Positions 6,000 through 10,927 of a DNA stretch of 10,927 bases are shown one piece after another (positions within the stretch are counted from its first letter, which is position 1; the number at the start of each line of letters is the position of its first letter). Source of the stretch: Myxococcales bacterium (GTDB lineage: Bacteria; Myxococcota; Polyangia; Fen-1088); contig PMLH01000316.1 in NCBI GenBank assembly GCA_003159055.1, forward strand, positions 6,364-17,290, given 5' to 3'. The notes beneath the pieces are model-generated. The model saw only the letters and a program-made list of their open reading frames with translations, did not search any database and was not told the DNA's origin. The position numbers and the translations under genes are program-made.

Positions 6000-7425
6000 C
6001 TTGTCCGGTCGTCGACAAGAATTTGACCTGGACAGCCTCTGGGCTTACGGCAACACGGGCCCAGCCGGACTCTAACCATGATTGCTTGTACCCGGTGAGG
6101 TCGGACGAGAACAGCCAGATCGCCCCGGCGCTGCCGGGCTCGGAATAGTGAATGCCATCGACGGTCATGTCGGTAAAGACATGGTCGTGCCCGTAGAAGA
6201 AGATCTGCACGCCGCTTTCCAACATCAGTTGATGGACCCTCGCCTGCTCGCCAACGTGTGCGGCTTGGCCACCGCCGCGGCCATACGCAGAGTCTTCGGC
6301 GTCCCCGGCGGCGCCGCCGACCGTGTGGTGGATGAATAGAAATCGCCACTTGGCGGTCGCCGCCGCCAGCGTGCTCGACAACCACTCGAACTGGTCGCTT
6401 CCTAGCGTCCAGTCGTCCGGCGCACCCACGCCCGCAGACAACAAATGCGGGGTTGGCGTGTAGCTCATCACATTGAGCACCACGAACAAGGCGTCTCCCC
6501 ACGTGAATGCATAGTAGTCCTCCGCGGGACTGCCTGACTGCGGATAGGTGGTCGGCGACGGGCCCGGCATGTAAAGCAGTCTCTCTTGCCTGGACAGTCC
6601 AATGTTGTTGGGACTGAACCAACCGTCCTCGCCATCCCAATTGCCGATGACGGGGAAATGCGTCGTATTGCCCAGCATGTCCCCGAGAAGGACGCGATAG
6701 TTGCGGTAGGCTTCGCGCGTGTACATGGCATCCGGCGGAGGATCGTTGAAGCCGAACTCGTGAAAATCCAGCATGTCGCCCAGGTTCAGAACGAAGTCGG
6801 GGGACGCGGCGCCGACCGCCTTGGCCACCGTCGCGAGCGTGCACCAATCGCCTTGATTGGTCCATCCACTGTCTGGTCCGATGTGGCTGTCCGACAGAAG
6901 AGCAAAAACGAAAGGCTCCCCTTTACTGCGTTGCGTTACAACACTGCCCGAATACATCACCGCCGCCTCGCCGGCTTCGGAAGTGCCGCGAATTTCGTAT
7001 TGGTAGCGAACGCCGGGTGAAAGCCCCTCGACGTTCCACTGCGCGACGTCAGACGCCGTCGTCTCGGCTGCCAGCGGGCTTAGCCAGACCGGATCGCCCT
7101 CGGGCCGAACCCTGGCGGTCAGCCCTGACGGATCGCCGCCCGCCAACACGGCGTTGAGCGCAAAGCCCTGCTCGGTGGGCCGAAACAGCATGGGGGCACC
7201 ACACAAGCGCAGCGCTCCTCCGCTTTCGCAGTCGACGAGGCCAGCCGGTCCACCTCCGCCCCCAAACCAACCTTCGTTGCAAAGGTTGCCAACGGAATCG
7301 TCGCCAGCGTCTGCCCCGCCGACCTGGCCCGCGTCACCCGAGGCATCGGGACGACCGCGCGGATCACCGTTCCCTCCACAGGCGAAGCCGGCCGCGACAA
7401 GAAGGGCAAGAAGTGAAAAGCGCAC
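5974..7425 (-). CDS. Putative lipoprotein, purple-acid-phosphatase-like metallophosphoesterase with GNWD motif
   Basis: A 483-residue protein from the GTG at 7425; an earlier in-frame GTG at 7506 would add 27 basic residues before the signal and is less likely. Residues 1-16 are a signal with Cys16 in GFACGG, an imperfect lipobox (Gly at -3), then a Gly/Asp/Ala linker (20-50). Residues about 78-165 look like the Fn3-like N-terminal domain of purple acid phosphatases. The calcineurin-like domain follows with metal-ligand motifs D179-S-H181, G216-D217-MLD220, G261-N262-W263-D264, H366-H367 and G412-H413-D414-H415. The catalytic His of the usual GNH(D/E) block is Trp here, while the metal-binding Asn is kept. 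A C-terminal beta-rich part (about 455-483) ends in VKFLSTTGQVIYQYEIQ. It is expected in the cell envelope or on the surface, and the substrate is unknown. It lies 96 bp downstream of the GH5 gene on the same strand, and its last 26 bp overlap pdxJ head-on. Confidence 0.85.
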   Translation of the reverse strand: MRFSLLALLVAAGFACGGNGDPRGRPDASGDAGQVGGADAGDDSVGNLCNEGWFGGGGGPAGLVDCESGGALRLCGAPMLFRPTEQGFALNAVLAGGDPSGLTARVRPEGDPVWLSPLAAETTASDVAQWNVEGLSPGVRYQYEIRGTSEAGEAAVMYSGSVVTQRSKGEPFVFALLSDSHIGPDSGWTNQGDWCTLATVAKAVGAASPDFVLNLGDMLDFHEFGFNDPPPDAMYTREAYRNYRVLLGDMLGNTTHFPVIGNWDGEDGWFSPNNIGLSRQERLLYMPGPSPTTYPQSGSPAEDYYAFTWGDALFVVLNVMSYTPTPHLLSAGVGAPDDWTLGSDQFEWLSSTLAAATAKWRFLFIHHTVGGAAGDAEDSAYGRGGGQAAHVGEQARVHQLMLESGVQIFFYGHDHVFTDMTVDGIHYSEPGSAGAIWLFSSDLTGYKQSWLESGWARVAVSPEAVQVKFLSTTGQVIYQYEIQ

Positions 7426-7521
7426 CCCGCGAACATTAGCAGTCCGTCGGGCTCTATGCGACCTTACCCGAACGCCGCTCGGACGGCACGAGGGGTCACT
7501 TTTCACCTAGGAGCACGCTTC

Positions 7522-8628
7522 CTATTGCCTTATCCAGTCAACCACAAACAGGCCGTGGCCGCCGCCCTGGGTTTCTCCTGCCACGACGGTGGCGTTGTTC
7601 AGGTCGGTGGTAAGGACGTTGTCCGTCCACGGTCCTGCCACGGGAGCGCGGGCACTCAAGATGCAGCTCGTGTCGGCGCACTGGTCGAGCTTCCACGACA
7701 CGCCGCTGATGTTGTTCGTCGACATCCAGTCAAACCACAGATTCGTCTCGTCTCTGCAGACGTAGTCGTCACCGTTTGACGGGACTCCGCCGTCGGACGG
7801 CGTCGCGCCAAATTCAGTCACGAACAGCGCCAGACCCTTTGCGATCGCAACGTCGGCCTTGTCGCGAAGACTCTGCTTGTGCGTGCAGGCGTAGAAGTGC
7901 AACGTGTACATCAAGTTTGCGGTTCCGCTGGTCGGACTGACGGGGTCGAGTGCGGCGACATCGACGTCCTGGGACCACTTCGGTGTTCCCATGACAATCA
8001 CGTTGTCGGGATCCACGGCCCGGATCGCATCGACGACGGCTTCATGGTACGGCTTGATCTGGGACCAGGTGTAACCGTTGGGCTCGTTGTATGGCTCCCA
8101 GATCACGTTGGGATAGCTGCCGTACTTCTGCGCCAGCGTGGTGAAGAACGTGATCGCGTCACTCTGTTGATCCACCGCCTTTTCAGTGTGCCAATCGACC
8201 AGGACATAGACGCCGAGCTCGATGGCGTTATTGATAATTGTCTCGACCTTGTTGAGCATGGCCGTCTTCCCGCCGCTCAGATACCCGTGCTGCGCCTCAG
8301 TACCCATGGAAGCGCGTATCACGGACAGTTTCCAGTAGTCCCGCATGAATTGCAGAGCGCTCTTGCTTTCCGCATACAGCGCGCTCTCCCAGTTCAGCCA
8401 CATGCTGCTGACCCCTTTGAGCTGAACCGGCGCGCCGGTCTGGTCGACAAGTTGGGTACCAACCACCTGCAACTGCCCGTGCACCCCGACCGGTGTGAGG
8501 CCACCAGCCAACCCTCCCGCGTCGGGAAGAACGACGGGGGCCGGCAGTGTTGGATCGCTCGCGCAGCTGAGCACCGTGACCAGAGCACACATCGCCAAAG
8601 GAAGGGAAAACGGAGCCTTGGTTGTCAT
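7522..8628 (-). CDS. GH5-family glycoside hydrolase (cellulase/endoglucanase-like), lipoprotein
   Basis: A 368-residue protein with a lipoprotein signal (1-21, lipobox VLSC, Cys22) and a short Pro/Gly linker to about residue 50, then a GH5 (beta/alpha)8 domain. Landmarks are LKGVSSMWLNW (70-80), conserved Arg105 in VIRA, VDWHT (144-148), the acid/base Glu182 in WEPYNEPNG, His244 in TLHFYA, the nucleophile Glu272 in FVTEFGA and SWKLD (311-315) near the C-terminus. Both catalytic glutamates of a retaining clan-A hydrolase are in place, so activity on a beta-1,4-glucan or related polysaccharide is expected. The pattern resembles subfamily GH5_2 endoglucanases, though I cannot assign the subfamily firmly. 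No carbohydrate-binding module is seen. Cys248, 291, 317 and 322 could form disulfides outside the cytoplasm. A GAGGT ribosome binding site precedes the ATG. Neighbours on the same strand are the kinase upstream (153 bp) and the phosphoesterase lipoprotein downstream (96 bp). Confidence 0.92.
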   Translation of the reverse strand: MTTKAPFSLPLAMCALVTVLSCASDPTLPAPVVLPDAGGLAGGLTPVGVHGQLQVVGTQLVDQTGAPVQLKGVSSMWLNWESALYAESKSALQFMRDYWKLSVIRASMGTEAQHGYLSGGKTAMLNKVETIINNAIELGVYVLVDWHTEKAVDQQSDAITFFTTLAQKYGSYPNVIWEPYNEPNGYTWSQIKPYHEAVVDAIRAVDPDNVIVMGTPKWSQDVDVAALDPVSPTSGTANLMYTLHFYACTHKQSLRDKADVAIAKGLALFVTEFGATPSDGGVPSNGDDYVCRDETNLWFDWMSTNNISGVSWKLDQCADTSCILSARAPVAGPWTDNVLTTDLNNATVVAGETQGGGHGLFVVDWIRQ

Positions 8629-8633
8629 GAATT

Positions 8634-8638
8634 ACCTC
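8634..8638 (-). promoter_or_regulatory. Shine-Dalgarno for the GH5 gene
   Basis: On the minus strand GAGGT stands five bases before the ATG at 8628 (GAGGT-AATTC-ATG). It fixes the start of the hydrolase and the start of its lipoprotein signal. Confidence 0.65.
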
Positions 8639-8686
8639 GCTAGAAGGAACAACAATTGAGCAAACAGTGGGAACGCCTATTTGTGC

Positions 8687-8750
8687 GAGCACGCGTGCTC
8701 CGCCGTCAATTGGATTGCGCAACACCGGCGGTCGACCGCGGACGTCCGCG
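8687..8750. repeat. Cluster of three perfect palindromes between kinase and GH5 genes
   Basis: Within the 153-bp gap there are GAGCACGCGTGCTC (8687-8700), GCGGTCGACCGC (8728-8739) and CGCGGACGTCCGCG (8737-8750), each a perfect inverted repeat of 14, 12 and 14 bp. The last two share three bases, so as RNA hairpins they would be mutually exclusive. None has a loop of usual size or a following T-run, so a standard intrinsic terminator is not supported. Operator sites for dimeric regulators upstream of GH5 are one reading; chance in GC-rich DNA is another. Confidence 0.45.
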
Positions 8751-8781
8751 CGGACACTTCAACGGGCAGCGAAGCGCCAGC

Positions 8782-10836
8782 CTATTCTTCCAGCGTGACG
8801 CCGTGGTTCTTGCAAAGAGATTGGACGAGCTTTTGCTTGTGCGGATCGAGGTGTGAGACAGCCTCTCGCGCATCGGCCGCGGCACCCGTGGCGCACGAAC
8901 AAACTGCGATGATCTGGTAGGCGTCGTGCCGGCCGGGGGCCGCCTGAAGCACGGCGCGTGCCTTGTCGATGGCGACGCCATAGTACTGTCTCGACCAGGC
9001 CTGTTGGGCGTCGCGAAGCAAGGCTTCGACGTCGACGGCCGGTGCTGACGGAGGCGCGGGGGGCGGAGGTGGCGTCGGCTCCGGCGGGGCTGGGGTCGAG
9101 GCGACCGGCGTCGGTGGCCACTCAGGTCCGACCGGGAGGGGCGGCAGACCCACCCTGCCCCGCGGGCTGCCGCCGAGTGTGGGACGAGGGCGCGACTGGC
9201 CAGACTTGTCTCCGCCCCGATCCGCAGCATTGTCCAAAGCGGCCGCCGCAGCCCCCGCCGTCTCGGCTGGTCTCGTCGCCGGGTGGGTGGGGCCTTCGGT
9301 CTTGGCTGCCGTCGCCTCCCGCCCGGTGGCGGAAGCGGGCTGCGCCGCCGGTGCTGGCTTGGCCACGGGCTCGACGGGATTCGCCAAGACGGCCACTCCG
9401 CTACCAGACGTGGGCAGCGGCGCATGCAGACCCGCGTCCGGCCCGCTCGACCCGCGCTCGGTCGGCGTCATCCCCAACCCCAGCCGTCCGCGCAGAGCCC
9501 ACAGCGCACCGCCCGCGCCGACCATGACAAGGACCGCGACGATCGCCACGCGACCCGTGCGCCGCCTCGGAATCATTTGGGTGTCCCGCCGCTCCCGCGC
9601 GCGCTTGCGGCGACCTGGCCGCTCGTCGAAGTCGGCGATGTCGGCCAGGTCAGCCCATGCACTGCCCTTTTCGACCTCCGAGAAACCGGTCTCAACCGGG
9701 GGCAGACTGCGCTCGGCCGCCTCGACGCGTGCAGCACCCCGACGAGCAGCCGAGGTGCCCTCGGCGAGATCGAGCCCAGAATCCGAAATCCCTGGCAGAC
9801 GGTGCGCATCCCGGAGGAACGCGCGATCACCCACACAGTCGGACAAGGCGTCGCACAGCTCATGGGTGCTGGCGTAGCGCCGCTCTGGTTCTTTCTCCAG
9901 GCAACGCCCGATCACCGCGTCGACCTGCGCGTGGATGCCCGCCTCGGGAGCGCGTCGACTGGGCGGCACCAAGTGGCCTGCCACGTGCCCTTTGAGAATT
10001 TCGAACATCGAGCTACCATCGAACGGCACGCTGCCCGTGATGATCTCGTAAAAAACCGCGCCGAGCGAATAGATGTCGCTTCGTTCGGTGGCCGGATGTT
10101 CCTGGGCCTGCTCGGGCGAGAGGTAGTGGGGCGTCCCGCAAAGGACGCCCGCACGGGTCGCTGCGCTTGGACCCAAATCCATGAACTTGGCCACGCCAAA
10201 GTCGAGCAGTTTCACGAAATCGAATGTGTCTTCGGGCTCGATGACAAATTGCGGTCCGGACTCGCTGGCCGTGCGACGAACGATGCGTCGCCGACCTTCG
10301 CGCTGGCAGAGGAAGATGTTGGCCGGCTTCAGGTCCCGGTGAACGATGCCAAGCCCGTGCGCTGCGCCCAGCCCGCGTGCGACCTGCTTGACGATGTTGA
10401 CGGCCTCGAAGACCGGTAGCCGGCCGACGCACGCCAGGCGATCCTGCAGGCTTTCTCCGTCGAGATACTCCATCACCAGAAAGACCAACCCCTCGGGCGT
10501 CGTCCCGAAATCGGTCACGTCGATGATGTTCGGATGACGAATGCGACTGGCTGCCTTGGCCTCGATGATGAACTGCTCAACCATCTCCTTCTGCCGGGCG
10601 AAGTGATCGTGCAGCACCTTGATCGCGACCGGCTTCTCGATCACCACGTGCTGCGCGCGATACACCACGCCCATGCCGCCCACGCCGACCACCCCCTGGA
10701 TCTCGTGATCCCGTAGCACCATGCCAACACGTGACAGGATCTCTTCCGAAAAGAACGGCGTGCCATCCTTCGGACAGTGGTCTAGTGTCCCTGTGATCCT
10801 GTCACCACAGCTCGAACAGGTGCGGGTCGTGCCCAT
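8782..10836 (-). CDS. Transmembrane Ser/Thr protein kinase with N-terminal zinc ribbon and C-terminal repeat-like domain
   Basis: A 684-residue protein from the ATG at 10836, which has AGGAG nine bases upstream; a GTG at 10863 would add nine residues. The order is: zinc-ribbon (Cys7-xx-Cys10...Cys21-PKDG), Hanks-type kinase domain about 38-340, Arg-rich stretch, one membrane helix about 430-448, a long Pro/Ala linker (450-601) and an external domain (602-684) with TPR-like helices (DAQQAWSRQYYGVAIDKARAVL). Catalytic elements are complete: glycine loop GVGGMG (51-56), Lys73 in VAIK, Glu92, HRD 166-168 with Asn173, DFG 212-214, GTPHYLSPEQ (234-243) and Asp254. Activation of the kinase is therefore expected, with sensing through the extracytoplasmic part inferred. 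Between the catalytic Asn173 and DFG there are 38 residues, about 20 more than usual, Arg-rich and then acidic (CQREGRRRIVRRTASES...). This domain plan is common in myxobacterial kinases. Its target is unknown; GH5 and phosphoesterase genes follow on the same strand. Confidence 0.94.
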   Translation of the reverse strand: MGTTRTCSSCGDRITGTLDHCPKDGTPFFSEEILSRVGMVLRDHEIQGVVGVGGMGVVYRAQHVVIEKPVAIKVLHDHFARQKEMVEQFIIEAKAASRIRHPNIIDVTDFGTTPEGLVFLVMEYLDGESLQDRLACVGRLPVFEAVNIVKQVARGLGAAHGLGIVHRDLKPANIFLCQREGRRRIVRRTASESGPQFVIEPEDTFDFVKLLDFGVAKFMDLGPSAATRAGVLCGTPHYLSPEQAQEHPATERSDIYSLGAVFYEIITGSVPFDGSSMFEILKGHVAGHLVPPSRRAPEAGIHAQVDAVIGRCLEKEPERRYASTHELCDALSDCVGDRAFLRDAHRLPGISDSGLDLAEGTSAARRGAARVEAAERSLPPVETGFSEVEKGSAWADLADIADFDERPGRRKRARERRDTQMIPRRRTGRVAIVAVLVMVGAGGALWALRGRLGLGMTPTERGSSGPDAGLHAPLPTSGSGVAVLANPVEPVAKPAPAAQPASATGREATAAKTEGPTHPATRPAETAGAAAAALDNAADRGGDKSGQSRPRPTLGGSPRGRVGLPPLPVGPEWPPTPVASTPAPPEPTPPPPPAPPSAPAVDVEALLRDAQQAWSRQYYGVAIDKARAVLQAAPGRHDAYQIIAVCSCATGAAADAREAVSHLDPHKQKLVQSLCKNHGVTLEE

Positions 10837-10845
10837 ACGAAGAGT

Positions 10846-10850
10846 CTCCT
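10846..10850 (-). promoter_or_regulatory. Shine-Dalgarno deciding the kinase start
   Basis: AGGAG on the minus strand lies nine bases upstream of the ATG at 10836. It favours this ATG over the in-frame GTG at 10863, and puts the zinc ribbon (CSSC) directly at the N-terminus as in related kinases. Confidence 0.6.
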
Positions 10851-10927
10851 GCGAGTGTCCCACGGTGGAACAAACGCCGCAAGACCAAGCAAGGCTCGCG
10901 CCGAGCAGCCCGTGGTGAAAGTCGGAC

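Noticed and set aside
9283..10419. 378-codon plus-strand open frame opposite the kinase
   Set aside because: It lies wholly antisense to the kinase domain and linker and has no recognisable motif. The kinase reading frame explains the codon bias.
10864..10927. Right edge of the window, upstream of the kinase
   Set aside because: No clear promoter hexamers, operator dyad or coding frame with recognisable motif could be supported in these 64 bases.

Overview
The window is GC-rich DNA with strong third-position G/C bias. It carries lipoproteins, a membrane-anchored Ser/Thr protein kinase with an N-terminal zinc ribbon, a single-domain PilZ protein and a duplicated FKBP lipoprotein. That mix points to Myxococcota or a related deltaproteobacterial lineage; this is an inference from gene content, as no marker gene is present. 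Eight protein-coding genes are supported, one of them cut by the window edge. I see no rRNA, tRNA, CRISPR array, insertion sequence or phage gene.

Left part (1-1923): on the plus strand, the C-terminal end of a geranylgeranyl-reductase-type FAD oxidoreductase is followed by a PilZ-domain protein (putative c-di-GMP receptor). On the minus strand, facing them, lies a lipoprotein with two FKBP-type prolyl isomerase domains that arose by internal duplication. Its transcript ends at a clear intrinsic terminator whose T-tract overlaps the pilZ stop codon. The FKBP gene is divergent from the next gene across 78 bp.

Middle part (1924-5999, plus strand): an OPT-family oligopeptide transporter and an AmpG-like MFS permease lie 17 bp apart and probably form a peptide/muropeptide uptake operon. 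pdxJ (pyridoxine 5'-phosphate synthase) follows; its sequence is of the 'VNVNKIATLRN' type rather than the enterobacterial 'VNIDHIATLRN' type. The 3' end of pdxJ overlaps the convergent gene by 26 bp.

Right part (5974-10836, minus strand; transcription runs right to left): a Ser/Thr kinase, then a GH5 glycoside hydrolase lipoprotein, then a calcineurin-like metallophosphoesterase with a probable lipoprotein signal. In the phosphoesterase the usual catalytic His of the GNHD motif is Trp. The gap between kinase and hydrolase holds a cluster of perfect palindromes.

Most of the window is ordinary chromosomal gene content of a predatory or saprophytic-type bacterium, and I found no convincing undescribed multi-gene system. 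The points most worth a second look are the GNWD phosphoesterase, the FKBP duplication, the insert inside the kinase catalytic core, the palindrome cluster, and the peptide/muropeptide transporter pair.
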